Shown one piece after another: positions 22,385-32,610 of a stretch of DNA of 64,000 bases. The stretch's first letter is position 1, and every line of letters starts with the position of its first letter. This DNA is from Pararge aegeria. Its lineage: Eukaryota > Arthropoda > Insecta > Lepidoptera > Nymphalidae. The notes under the pieces are model-generated. The model saw only the letters and a list, made by a program, of their open reading frames with translations, searched no databases and was not told the DNA's origin. The position numbers and the translations under genes were made by a program. Where the stretch lies: NCBI RefSeq assembly GCF_905163445.1, contig NC_053201.1, forward strand, positions 14,518,001 through 14,582,000, given 5' to 3'.

Positions 22385-22615
22385 CATTCATCATAATCAA
22401 CTCAACGGCCCACTACAGGACATAGATCTCTTCTGAGAATAAGAAGGGCTTAGGCCGTAGTCCACCAAGCTGGCCAAGGGACACGCCCTTGAGAACATTA
22501 TGGAGCGATCTCGGGCATGCAGATTTCCTCAAGATGTTGTCCTTCACCGTTAAAGCAAGTGATATTTTAAATCACGTTAAAATCGCACATAACTCCGAAA
22601 AGTTAGATGTAGTTG
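22385..22615 (-). mobile_element. SINE-A, minus strand
   Basis: In reverse the order is tail (CATCATAATCAACTCAACGG on plus), CTTAGGCCGTAGTCCACCAA, GAACATTATGGAGC and CAGATTTCCTCAAGATGTTG. The head beyond the TTAGATG word is degraded. Confidence 0.6.
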
Positions 22616-23375
22616 CTGCAAATCTATTGGCTACAGCGCTCGTAGGTAAAGCGTAGCATACAATGTAAAATCGCTGTAACCAATTTCTTGTGAAGCTTTT
22701 TAAAACTTCGTCTTTGTTGTATCTCGTAATTCACCATCCTGTCATCATAGCTCCCTATAAGAAGGAAGGTATGATAGCCAAGCCGAAAGCTAAATACCGT
22801 TTTTGATAACATGCTCGCTTATAGTTTAAGAAAGCACCCTTGCTCGAAATAAAACGTAACAAACCGCGCGATCCGTTCTGTAATAAATCTCTGACTTTGA
22901 CTAAACAGTTTGGCCGTCGCAGGCGCCGCTCGCTCCGCCGTCACAAAAAATGGTGACGCACAAAAAAAAGTGTAAACCGCACCACAAAATAGACATAATT
23001 TATCCCCGAATTAACGTCCGCATTGTGTGTTTTCCCTGTAATTTTTATTTACGATTGTTTACCCTATTTTATGTTTTAATACGTCTTATTTATAGCCTTT
23101 TGATTTTTGTCCCGGCACAATTTATTCCCTCCCAAGGGCCCAAGGGGTTAAGTTATTTATGGTGTGTCTTGGAATCGACGTTTTCATGACGACGGCGTGG
23201 AGTTATTTTCATTGTTAAACGACAGTTAGTATCAGTTTTTAACTGCTATTGTTGTTATATTTATTAAATCGTATAAAACGGTGTAAATCTTTCGGATAGC
23301 TGTTTAATTGACAGTACAAAATGTATAACAGTGGAAATCATAAAACATATTTTGGTGCTTCATTCCTTTGAGCCA

Positions 23376-23680
23376 AATTCAAATTCAAATTCAAAATTTG
23401 TTTATTCATGTAGGCCTATCACAGGCACTTATGAAGAGTTCATACGTATATGTTTACATAATTGTAACGGGATGGTGATAACTTCGTTCGCCAATTTAAA
23501 TCTAAAGCTACGAGGGTTCCAAACGAGCCCTGGTCGAAGAAGAGCCCACAACAAACTTAGCCGGGTATTTTTTTTTTGTTATCACCATCTCACAGTAAAT
23601 TTATATTAAGCTATAAAGCTAGAGCAATCCACACCCAAGCTTTTTATCGTTTAAGTAATCCTTGATATTATAATAGGATT
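23376..23680 (-). mobile_element. LINE 3' end, family D1
   Basis: AAATTCAAATTCAAATTCAA then ATGTAGGCCTATCACAGGCA, GATAACTTCGTTCGCC, CACAACAAACTTAGCCGGG. It is the best-preserved D1 copy. Confidence 0.65.
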
Positions 23681-25204
23681 TTTCTGCGATGGCGATGGTT
23701 TTCCACTTACCATCAGGTGGCCAATCTGCTTGGTCCGTCAATTATTACTGTACAAAATAAATGGTCTCTCAAAACTGATGCGTCGATTTTTTTGTTTTGA
23801 ATGAAAAATTTTGGAAGCAAACTTAATACAGCGCGACCTATTTCGTTTTATTATAACACGCAAGATAAGAAAGGAAAATAAATTTTGTCAACGTAACCAA
23901 TTCCAGTGTCAAGCTCTTAAAATGTTCTCACCCCATCGCAACTATAACTATAACTTTTATTACTCCGTCGTAAAGTTCACAGAAAATATCATTTTACATT
24001 AAATCCAGAATACACATCTCGAACCTCAGTGTCTTTATTTCTAGATATCTTTAGTGATGTGCGGTTAAATAATAAAAACCGTTAAATAGAGATGACTTTA
24101 AGTGACTTAAGAAAAACTTTGCGGAAAAAAAGTTAGAAAAAGAAGAAAATTTAAATTTTTTGGGGCTTTTTAGTTGTCAGTTACTGTAAGACAAGAATGG
24201 TATTGAACAATTAATTATTTTACTCTGTATGTAAAATATCCACCTCAATGGTTGTCTCAACTAATGTTCACAACTTGAAAAAGGTATCTTGTGCAACTTG
24301 TGACTCTAACTCTCTGTCACCAGCGACTCTATGTTACTGGTTTGTTAACGTCTATCCAACCAGGGGAAACATCTATTGTAGGCCCCTTTTCCGAAGCACA
24401 TTGCACCCTGGTAGCCTTACCTCCACCGACTTACTGTGCTATGCTATAATTGACACAAACCTCCCAACACATTGACCCATTTCAAGATAAGTATTAGACA
24501 TACATTTATAGTTGTAATATATGTCATTCATTATTCGTTTATATCTTTCAAAGTAATTTAAAAAAAAATCTGAATCGATCTTGCTGTATTGAAAGTGAAC
24601 TTTTAAAATCAACGCACAAGTTTCGGTTTTAAAACGTTTTCGCCCATCTCTATTTCTGGTGCTTTAGACAAATATCGACAATCTTACATTTTATATGTTT
24701 TTTATTGTTGCCCAAGAATCCCTTCCGAGGCTAAGGACGAAAGGAGCCGCTCACAAAGATTAAGGCTCGATTGTAATTCGTTATAAATTTATTAATGATT
24801 AATAATGATATAGAATTTTTGGAGTATCGGGTAGATATAATCAGGGTGGGTTATGGAGGTATGTGTGGCGGGAAAAAGAAAAAATCCATGGTATTTATGT
24901 ACTGTTAATACGGGAAGCGGTGATTTTATAATACAGTTCATCTACTTTATTAGTTTTACTTTCGTTTTACTGCTTTCTCCATCTTAGTTATTTAACTTCG
25001 TATTTTTTTTTAAGAGTATCAATGTAGGTACCTACATATTAAATACTATTGTATGTGTTTAATTTTCACTATTCGTAGTATCAAAATGGTTAAGTTAATA
25101 AATACGTCTAGTACTGACGCTATCTAGATTCCTCCGCATTTAGTTCGGGCGGTTAAACGTCTCTTATGAAATGACGTGCTTTATGCACTTTTTGTCACTT
25201 AGAG

Positions 25205-25370
25205 TCACTCAGCAAAGTTAGCGAGAGCTATGTTAGGATTATCTCTTCGTGATCAAATGAGGAGATCCGTAGAAGAACATGAGTTACCGACGTAGCTCAA
25301 AAAGTTGCGAAGCTGAAGTGGCAATGGGCGGGGCGCATAGTCGAAAGATGCTAGAATGGTTACCTCGCTC
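25205..25370 (+). pseudogene. RTE-like LINE ORF remnant
   Basis: Translation with one frameshift gives A-M-L-G-L-S-L-R-D-Q-M-R, then E-I-R-R-R-T-stop-V-T-D-V-A-Q-K-V-A-K-L-K-W-Q-W-A-G-R-I. This is the C-terminal part of the LINE polyprotein also seen at 10098-10435. A stop and a short deletion show it is dead. Confidence 0.65.
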
Positions 25371-25524
25371 CACCGAAATCTGTGTAGGTTTAACCCCGAC
25401 GCGGGTGCTAAGTAGTGAAATCGAATGAAACATGATGTATTATTTAGTAGTGTTTTATTAGTATTTGATACCCATGCGAAACACTACTAAATAATTTTTT
25501 TTTTCCTTTCCAATCGCGGTTCTG

Positions 25525-25605
25525 ATGTACACCGGCAGGGCGCTGGAGTCGAGCGGCACAAGAACTTAGTACCTATTTGGAACACCCTACCAAATCACTA
25601 ATGTC
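25525..25605 (+). mobile_element. RTE-like LINE 3' fragment
   Basis: CTGGAGTCGAGCGGCACAAG and TTTGGAACACCCTACCAAAT resemble the post-ORF part of the family at 63240-63290. It may belong to the copy at 25205-25370. Confidence 0.4.
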
Positions 25606-26264
25606 TAGCAGTGAATTCCAATTTATACATTTGTTTTATTATATTTTGTGAGTCTTATCAATGTTATATTACTTATTCCATTACAGCTCAATTTATGAAG
25701 TAGGTACTCGTACAGCACGGCATGAATAAGTAACGGTTCACTTTCTTTACTGCAAGCCTTGCACCTGCGAATTGAATAATCATATCCACTGTAGCGCGGG
25801 AGCTGGTGGGCCTTTTAGTTATTGTTATGGTAATTTTCGTGACTTTATAATAGTCATAACTTGTCACTTCTCACGCAAAGTCGTACTTTAGGCTATATTA
25901 TGTCAGCGGACTAAAACTCGATTTTATCCACTTGTGCATAAAATATTTATTGTTACAATTGATCTTCCGGCTGGGCTGGGTGTTATCTTTTTCATCATGA
26001 GGCGTTCCTAACCTTTTTGCCAGGTATTACGATGCAAATAATATAAACAATACTTTGTCGGAGAGAATTAATTAGTAATTTTAAATAAATTTGTAAGAAA
26101 TAGGCTCTTTCTATGGATTATTTATTAGTACCTACTTTGTTTTATTTTTTATTAAAACCTCTGATGCGAGTGAGTATTAACTTTAATCGAAAATTCGGTA
26201 ATTGAACCACAGACGACTAACAAATCTCCTCGCAATCGAAGTGTTAAGCAAATGTGCGTGCGTA

Positions 26265-26365
26265 ACTTATCAATACAAGTTTGCCCTTGAGTGCAATCTC
26301 ACCTAATCGTTGTCGAAGATGGAAGCGGGTATGGCAGTTATATTATAACCATTTTATACATTTTA
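26265..26365 (-). mobile_element. SINE-C 3' fragment beside the LINE
   Basis: TACAAGTTTGCCCTTGAGTG, CAATCTCACCTAATCG and GGTATGGCAGTTATATTATA on plus. An inverted relative lies at 31150-31262 on the other side of the LINE. Confidence 0.5.
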
Positions 26366-26576
26366 ATAAATACCTACTATCACTTTAACCACACGAATCT
26401 GAACGTCTTAGTTAAATTAGTTAGGTTAGGTTAATTAGTTTTTTTGTAAACATTACATCGATCTCATTCTCATCGATTTTTGTCTGATGGGCTATCATCA
26501 ACCTAGCACTGATAAATATGTGCCACTAAGTTATTCAGAGTTCCGGTACGACGACGCATATAACCGTATGAATATA

Positions 26577-26822
26577 ATTTATTTATTTATTTATTTATTT
26601 AAGGGACAATCAACAGGTTACAACAACAACTCTTAAAAACTAAACAAAAAATGAAATAACATATAAATGTAATATTGTAGACCCACTTAAAGACTGCCAC
26701 AACTTGCAAATAAAAACTATATTGTTAGTTAGAAGGAGAAAAAACGATTAAGAGAGACATGAGCTAGCTAAACTAACACAAAAAAGAGTAAAGGAAAAAA
26801 AAAATAATAATAATAACTAAGT
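26577..26822 (-). other. LINE 3' UTR and AAAT tail
   Basis: This is the segment between the ORF2 stop and the end of the LINE. It contains short A-rich runs and ends (on the minus strand) with about six AAAT units. The tail-proximal motif, seen on + as TTTAAGGGACAATCAACAGG, recurs in degraded form at about 16400-16450. Confidence 0.7.
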
Positions 26823-29774
26823 TTAAACAGTACCACCGTATTGCGATAGGAAGTGATCCTTTAGTTTTTTTTTAAATATAGGAAGACTATCCCCTATTAT
26901 GTCTATGTCAAGCACTTTATTAATGCTGTTATACAAAGTTAACAACCTATTAATAGGCGCTGAGACCCCCAGATTTGTTTTCGAGACGGCAGCTTTAAAA
27001 GGCATATAATTTTTTACACGACTGAACGGCCTTGGGATTCTGACAGAAACTTTGTAAAGTAGATCAGACGCATCTAGGGCATTATTAAAAAGTCTATATA
27101 AAAAACAAAGGTCCAATAGTTTTCTACGATCAGATAGAGTTAATAACTTATAGTGCCGCAGTCTGGAAAAGTAGCTAGAATTAATATTACATAACTTATC
27201 ACCAAAACTTACATAATGCAGGAAGCGCTTTTGGATTCGTTCAATTCTCATAGAGTGAACATTATAATGAGGATTCCAAGCAACTGAACCATACTCAAGG
27301 AGACTCCTTGAAAGAGCGTTAAATAACAATATTTTGGTGTTCGAATTCCGAAAGTCTTTGGAGCTACGCTTAATGAACCCAGTGATTTTTGATGCTCTTT
27401 TACATATATTATCAATATGAGGAATGAAACTGAGTTTATGGTCGATGGTGATTCCTAAATCTCTAACACAATTTACATTTTGAACATCATGGCCATTTAT
27501 ACTGTACACGAATTGAAAAGGATGAACTTTTCTATGAAACGAAACACTATAGCATTTTTTATGATTTAGATCCATTTTGTTAGCGATGCACCACTGAGTT
27601 AAACAATTTAGATCATCCTGCAATAAGTAGGAGTCATTAAAAGAGTTGATCACTCTAAACGCTTTCAAGTCATCAGCGTAAAGCAAAACTTCAGAGTTAA
27701 AACAATGTATTATGTCATTGATGAATATATTAAAAAGCACCGGACCCAGGATGGATCCCTGGGGCACTCCTGAGCGAGCTATATAAGAAACAGAGGATTC
27801 AAAGCCTCCCAAAACTACTGTCGTATGTCTATCTCTTAGGTAAGAATCAAACCAGTTAAGAATATTTCCGATAAAACCATAATATTTAAGCTTGTTAATA
27901 AGAAGTTCGTGGTCGACTAGGTCGAACGCTTTTGAGAAGTCTGTATATAGTCCATCTACTTGTATATTTCTATCAACATGACATGATATATTATCAATAT
28001 AAGTAACAAGGTTCGATGATGTAGATCTATGTTTATAGAAGCCATGCTGTCTTGTAGTTAAAATAGACTTCATGTGCCAGTTAATGTGAGGGCAAACAAG
28101 TGACTCAAAAATTTTAGAAAATATAGGCAGCTTAGAAATTGGCCGATACTTTGTGATATCCCTTCTATCTCCATCTTTAAAGACAGGTACTATAAGACCG
28201 ACTTTCCATATATTAGGAAAAATCCCCTCAAATAGCGATCTGTTAAATATGATAGTAAGGGGAATCGCAAGAATCTTAGCACAGTTTTTGATAAAAATAG
28301 GAGGAACTTGATCAGCTCCGGCCCCTTTATTTATATCAATATTTAAGAGCATTTTTTTGACATCTTCTACTGAGAAAATTAAATTATCCAAGACACCAAC
28401 AGAATTCTGTATATTATCAGATATCTTATTAGAAAAGGCCGAAACATTTGAGTTACCTGAAGCAGACGTGTTGTAAACACTGGAGAAATGATTAACAAAT
28501 TGGTTACATATACTGACGCCATCAGTAAAAGTATGATTATTATAAACCATAGATGCAGGGAAATCACACTTATTATTGCGTCGCTGCTTCAGATAACTCC
28601 AAAAATACCTTGTATTGGACTTTAAACTAGCTTCCACCCTATCAATATATTTTTTATAACAAGAACTTATAAGTATCTCACACCTAGATCTCAGCAACTT
28701 GAACTCGATTTCATCAAGCGGATTACCAAATTTTCTAAATCGAATTCTATATTTATCCTTTTCCTCGACTCGTTTGATGAGGTTTCTAGTATACCAATAA
28801 GGATATTTTTTGTTTTTAATAGGTTTCAATGGTATACGTGTTTTAACAATATCCTTAATTACAGAATAAAAACAGGACACCATGTCATTTACGTTCAAAC
28901 TGTCAGAGAAAACTTGGGTCCAAGATATTTTTTCAAGGTCTCGATTTACCAAATTATAATCAGCTGAAAAGAAATCTTGTATTTTGTACTTATTAGAGGT
29001 GACTAATTCTTCGAATACCAAGTCTAAGGAAATTTCTAAAGGAGGATGGTATTTATCCACCTTACATAAACAAATCGAACTATTAGTAATTTGAATGTTA
29101 CCTACACTGCTGAGAACTAGATCTAAGATTTTATTAAATGAGTTACGAACACCGTTAAATTGCAACAAATTGTTTTCAGACATAAAATCTATAAGACATG
29201 TACCTATATGAGAGTTGTAGTTTTCAGGCAATAGATTGCCTTGGAATGGTTGCCAATTTATCGCAGATATATTAAAGTCACCAAGAATTAAAGTGCGCTC
29301 TTGTTCCAGCACTGCAGCAGATGCTTGATCAGTAAATCTTTCTAGTACATCAAATCTAATTGGGGACGGCAGATACACAGTACATAGTGATAAGATTTGA
29401 GATACAGATCCAGACTTATATACTATATTAATCCATAGACATTCAGAAGTACCTTCCCACTCAAACATTCTATAACATTTATGTTTTTTCTGCACAGCAA
29501 TCATAACACCCCCTCCTTCTTGTTTTAAGTTTGACTCAGTGGTTTCACGATCCCGACGGAATAGTTGATACCTTTCATCGATAATTTCATTATCGTATAT
29601 ATTGGAATTTAACCAGGTCTCAGTAAAAGCTATTACATCGTAATCCGAGTTTAAAATTGAGAAGTAAACATCAGAATACTTTGTCTTTATACCTCGTACA
29701 TTTTGATAATAGATTCGTAACGACGACATTTTGAAAGATATATCATTATGTAAACAAGCAATAAAAAGTTTCAC
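26823..29774 (-). CDS. LINE ORF2: endonuclease plus reverse transcriptase
   Basis: The 983-residue frame carries out target-primed reverse transcription. The second Met (at 29729), followed by SSLRIYYQNVRG, is the likelier start because the endonuclease domain begins there. The apurinic-type endonuclease spans about residues 16-240: YYQNVRG, then F-T-E-T-W-L (catalytic Glu), G-G-G-V-M-I-A-V, L-I-L-G-D-F-N (near residue 164), and a late D-K-Y-H-P-P-L in place of the more usual S-D-H block, with the His kept. The reverse transcriptase spans about residues 470-780: Y-R-P-I-S, Q-H-G-F-x4-S-T (near 575), D-F-S-K-A-F-D-x-V-D-H, G-V-P-Q-G-S-I-L-G-P and the catalytic Y-A-D-D (near 699). A C-terminal region with E-Y-G-S-V-A-W-N-P and R-I-E-R-I-Q-K follows, as in jockey-like proteins. 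No RNase H is present. All visible catalytic motifs are intact. It starts 24 bp downstream of ORF1. Confidence 0.95.
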   Translation of the reverse strand: MKLFIACLHNDISFKMSSLRIYYQNVRGIKTKYSDVYFSILNSDYDVIAFTETWLNSNIYDNEIIDERYQLFRRDRETTESNLKQEGGGVMIAVQKKHKCYRMFEWEGTSECLWINIVYKSGSVSQILSLCTVYLPSPIRFDVLERFTDQASAAVLEQERTLILGDFNISAINWQPFQGNLLPENYNSHIGTCLIDFMSENNLLQFNGVRNSFNKILDLVLSSVGNIQITNSSICLCKVDKYHPPLEISLDLVFEELVTSNKYKIQDFFSADYNLVNRDLEKISWTQVFSDSLNVNDMVSCFYSVIKDIVKTRIPLKPIKNKKYPYWYTRNLIKRVEEKDKYRIRFRKFGNPLDEIEFKLLRSRCEILISSCYKKYIDRVEASLKSNTRYFWSYLKQRRNNKCDFPASMVYNNHTFTDGVSICNQFVNHFSSVYNTSASGNSNVSAFSNKISDNIQNSVGVLDNLIFSVEDVKKMLLNIDINKGAGADQVPPIFIKNCAKILAIPLTIIFNRSLFEGIFPNIWKVGLIVPVFKDGDRRDITKYRPISKLPIFSKIFESLVCPHINWHMKSILTTRQHGFYKHRSTSSNLVTYIDNISCHVDRNIQVDGLYTDFSKAFDLVDHELLINKLKYYGFIGNILNWFDSYLRDRHTTVVLGGFESSVSYIARSGVPQGSILGPVLFNIFINDIIHCFNSEVLLYADDLKAFRVINSFNDSYLLQDDLNCLTQWCIANKMDLNHKKCYSVSFHRKVHPFQFVYSINGHDVQNVNCVRDLGITIDHKLSFIPHIDNICKRASKITGFIKRSSKDFRNSNTKILLFNALSRSLLEYGSVAWNPHYNVHSMRIERIQKRFLHYVSFGDKLCNINSSYFSRLRHYKLLTLSDRRKLLDLCFLYRLFNNALDASDLLYKVSVRIPRPFSRVKNYMPFKAAVSKTNLGVSAPINRLLTLYNSINKVLDIDIIGDSLPIFKKKLKDHFLSQYGGTV

Positions 29775-29798
29775 AAAAAATTACCAAACTATACTAAA

Positions 29799-30833
29799 TT
29801 ATACTAAAGTATGAAAAATGTCTGCATTTTTTATATAAACAACATCACTCGATATATTTTTCCTCATGAAAATATTTCCGTTCCGAGACCAGACAAATTG
29901 CCACTGATTTTCCTTTTTAAACTTTCTAGCCTGAGCATGAAGAGCCTTCGCCTCGGGGCTTAGATGTTCCATGATAAAAACGCCATACTTTTCGCCTGCG
30001 AGCCCTAGGTGCGAAGTATTAAGTTTATCCTCCTTGGATTTATTTTTATTGAATTTAATTATACTAGCGTAAAACTGGTCTCTTGTAATGGGGCTGAAAA
30101 ACTTCACCAAAACAGTTCTAGGACGAGGGGAGTCTTTATTGAGTTTCGCTATCCGGGTACATTTCGAAATCTGACCTTCTTTAATGGGGTTCCCCGTTAT
30201 TTTGCCAATCTGTTCGACCATATTTACCAAGTTTTCATTCCTATGTTCCGGTACGCAATGTATCTCTAAATTACAAGCTCTTGACTCCCTTTCGAAAAGG
30301 TACAACCTACTATGAAGATTCCTCACATCGGTACGTAGATCCTCGTTTACTTTTTTCAGGAGATGCATGTCATTCTTGGCTTCATCTAATTCGTGTTTTA
30401 TCTCGTCATATTTTGATGAAAAAAAGTCAAGAGACTCCTGCATGATGTTAAATTTTTCATCAATTAGATTAAGCAAAGCACGTTTCTGCTCCTCCTGGGA
30501 CTTAGATAGACTGTTCAGGATGTCAGTTTTAAACGATTGGAAGTCCTGAGAATATTTTGAGGACGTGTTATCAGATACACCAACAAGCTCAACGCCTTTA
30601 ACGGGCGTGCTGTCAGAGTTTTTAGGGCCCTTCTTACTCACGGCTTTACATGCTGGACATTTCCATGTCGCTTTATATGAAGCTGATAGTTTATTATAAT
30701 TTTCCTTGGTCATACTTATGCATAAATAATGAAATGTAGAAGCGCAAAGCGAGCATTTTATCAATTCCTTTGACTCAAGGGTAGAACTGCAAGCAACACA
30801 AATAAGTGGCATACTGCTTTCTTCGTTGCGCAC
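29799..30833 (-). CDS. LINE ORF1: PHD finger, coiled coil, FP-like nucleic-acid-binding region
   Basis: This is the 344-residue first ORF of the LINE, presumably the RNA chaperone or coat of the retrotransposon particle. A complete C4-H-C3 PHD-type zinc finger lies at the N-terminus: Cys12, Cys15, Cys27, Cys30, His35, Cys38, Cys59 and Cys62. Residues about 85-190 are rich in Lys, Glu and Leu heptads (F-N-I-M-Q-E, K-H-E-L-D-E-A, V-N-E-D-L-R), consistent with a coiled coil used for trimerisation. From about residue 185 (S-R-A-C-N-L-E-I-H-C-V-P-E) to about 300 it resembles the RNA-binding domain shared by insect LINE ORF1s and the FP domain family. The upstream neighbour of ORF2 is separated by only 24 bp, which suggests termination-reinitiation. 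There is no frameshift or stop. A PHD finger could target chromatin, but that is inference. Confidence 0.88.
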   Translation of the reverse strand: MRNEESSMPLICVACSSTLESKELIKCSLCASTFHYLCISMTKENYNKLSASYKATWKCPACKAVSKKGPKNSDSTPVKGVELVGVSDNTSSKYSQDFQSFKTDILNSLSKSQEEQKRALLNLIDEKFNIMQESLDFFSSKYDEIKHELDEAKNDMHLLKKVNEDLRTDVRNLHSRLYLFERESRACNLEIHCVPEHRNENLVNMVEQIGKITGNPIKEGQISKCTRIAKLNKDSPRPRTVLVKFFSPITRDQFYASIIKFNKNKSKEDKLNTSHLGLAGEKYGVFIMEHLSPEAKALHAQARKFKKENQWQFVWSRNGNIFMRKNISSDVVYIKNADIFHTLV

Positions 30834-31149
30834 AAGCGATAATAAACTTTGAAGCGATAGGAACTGCGTTCAGGTTAAGAAGTACCTAACCACGCAAGCG
30901 AGTGATGCAACATGCGATGCAATAGATGCGAGTGTACCGCGAGTTGTCGTAGGTCCGGGATAAACTGATTCACCTACAAATTATTGAGTTATTTTTACTT
31001 AAAACCACTAAAACGTTTTGGCACTTTAATCACTTTTATGATAATTGTGTTAATTAGCTTTTTCTCTAACTAACAGTATAATTTTTGAACGGAATAAACA
31101 CGGAAATACACAGTTATCGAATTAAATCGAGGGAACGCGTTGACACCGT

Positions 31150-31262
31150 GTAACTATTCGACACCCACTGATAATATGCCCCTAACAGCACAGCCTGCTT
31201 GGTAGCAGGCTATGCTGTTAGACAACAACTAGGTGAGATTGCACCCAAGCGCAAACTTGTAT
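31150..31262 (+). mobile_element. SINE-C 3' fragment, opposite orientation
   Basis: AGGTGAGATTGCACCCAAGC then GCAAACTTGTATTGG is the inverse of 26268-26315. It contains the 31183-31220 hairpin. Confidence 0.5.
31183..31220. repeat. 17-bp stem hairpin inside a SINE-C remnant
   Basis: TAACAGCACAGCCTGCT (31183-31199), loop TGGT and AGCAGGCTATGCTGTTA (31204-31220) pair with one mismatch (G-U capable). Confidence 0.75.
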
Positions 31263-32339
31263 TGGATATTATTTTTCAAAGTTACACGGGTTGAAGAAAT
31301 CAGCCGCCAGCTCCCGGCCCGCCAGCCCAGGGAACTGCAGCCTCGCGGACTGGTACACTTGTCGCAATGACAATTTATATCGCGCGCTGACAGTTATTGT
31401 GATAAACGCGCTCAATTGAACTAACTCACTCATTTGCATAGTCACCTCGCTGCGTTGCAGATCTGGACGGACCTGAACGGGGATTTTCACTTAAAATCAG
31501 CAACTGGCACCTATAGGATCTATAGATAATAATTTTTCACCTACTTTCAATGAAAGATGGTTTGTTCCAGGGCTGCCCATTATAGTGTAATTTTTTTTTT
31601 AATTTCATGATACCAAGATAACTTCTAAACTCCTGCTCAGATTTCGATGTATGGTATCCCATAGCATACCCTAGAATTCCGATTCCAATGGAGTATGCAG
31701 TGCAGTGTTTTATTGAATTCCTAATTACGTACCAACGTACGTAGCTACTTGTTATAGGTACACCGATTTCTTAAGTGTTTTTTTTGTTTTTGGCTTGCTT
31801 TCTGGAGGCGGGCATATGCCTAGCAGGAAAACCTCTTAATTTAAAGGGTTATTAGACGAAGTCGCTCCAATATAGCAATTATCAATGCGAAAGTTTAATT
31901 TCTCATTTATTCTTCTTTCACGCAGAAACGGGCCCATCATTAAAAGAGACGAGGAGTTAGCAAAGGCTGCTTTTTGTCTGGTTCTCGTTTTCTTTTATCT
32001 GCTTTTGGTGTCGCTATACCTACGAAAATAATTGTGTGTCTTTCCCATTTAAAAAAAACAATCCGCATGGTCCAAATCGCGGGTAAAACCATGAAAAAAA
32101 ATCTTAAAATTCTAATACTAGCAAGTATATGTTCATTACGTCCTCAGCGTGACAAAGCTAAAGTATCGCGTATCTCGGACCGAGACAGATGATCTGAAGA
32201 TGATGGAAGGTGCCCCGTTGGCAGACCTCCCACTAGATAGGCAGACAGCACAACCATATCACAGACAGCAAAAACCGTGGGAACACCTACACCTATGCCC
32301 AATAATGGACATCTTACGGTTGATATGTTATTTATTTTG

Positions 32340-32610
32340 TTTTTTTTTTAATTTCTTTATTTTATTACAAGTTAGCCCAATACTGCAATCTTACCTGTTG
32401 GTGAGTGATGATGCAGTCCAAGATTGTAGCTGGTTAACCTGTTAAGGGAAATGGTAGTTTTATTTCACCCATACTCCTGTCTTTATCAGTAGGTTGGTAA
32501 CTAACTAGCCACGGCTGAGGCGTGCCAGCAGAGGGACCAGAGAAAATTCAGAAATTATAAATTCCCAAATTACCACTGCAAGGAATCGAACCCTGGACCT
32601 CCAACTGAAA
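32340..32610 (-). mobile_element. SINE-C copy
   Basis: ACAAGTTAGCCCAATACTGC, GTGATGATGCAGTCCAAGAT, CTAGCCACGGCTGAGGCGTG and AGGAATCGAACCCTGGACC (reverse box B) appear in the same order as at 60585-60900. Confidence 0.6.

Larger units (their letters stand above)
26577..31150 (-). mobile_element. Apparently intact non-LTR retrotransposon (LINE, jockey/CR1-like) with two ORFs
   Basis: This minus-strand LINE carries an ORF1 with a PHD finger (29799-30833) and an ORF2 with endonuclease and reverse transcriptase (26823-29774), both without internal stops. The 3' end is marked by a tetranucleotide AAAT tail (read on + as ATTT repeats at about 26577-26602) preceded by about 220 bp of 3' UTR. The 5' end is uncertain; the 5' UTR runs to somewhere between 30834 and about 31150. 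A SINE-C remnant begins around 31150. No convincing target-site duplication was found. ORF2 ends after the reverse transcriptase without an RNase H domain, which fits the jockey and CR1 groups rather than I or R1. Open ORFs suggest a young insertion that may still be active. The clade is an inference from domain order. Confidence 0.9.

Noticed and set aside
31183..31232. Hairpin followed by CTAG as a Helitron 3' end
   Set aside because: CTAG is followed by G, not T, no matching TC start was found, and the surrounding sequence is SINE-C.
26265..31262. TSD of the LINE from the similar words CACTGATAA(A)TATG near 26508 and 31167
   Set aside because: The words lie about 70 bp beyond the tail on one side and in SINE-C on the other, with indels; not a convincing duplication.
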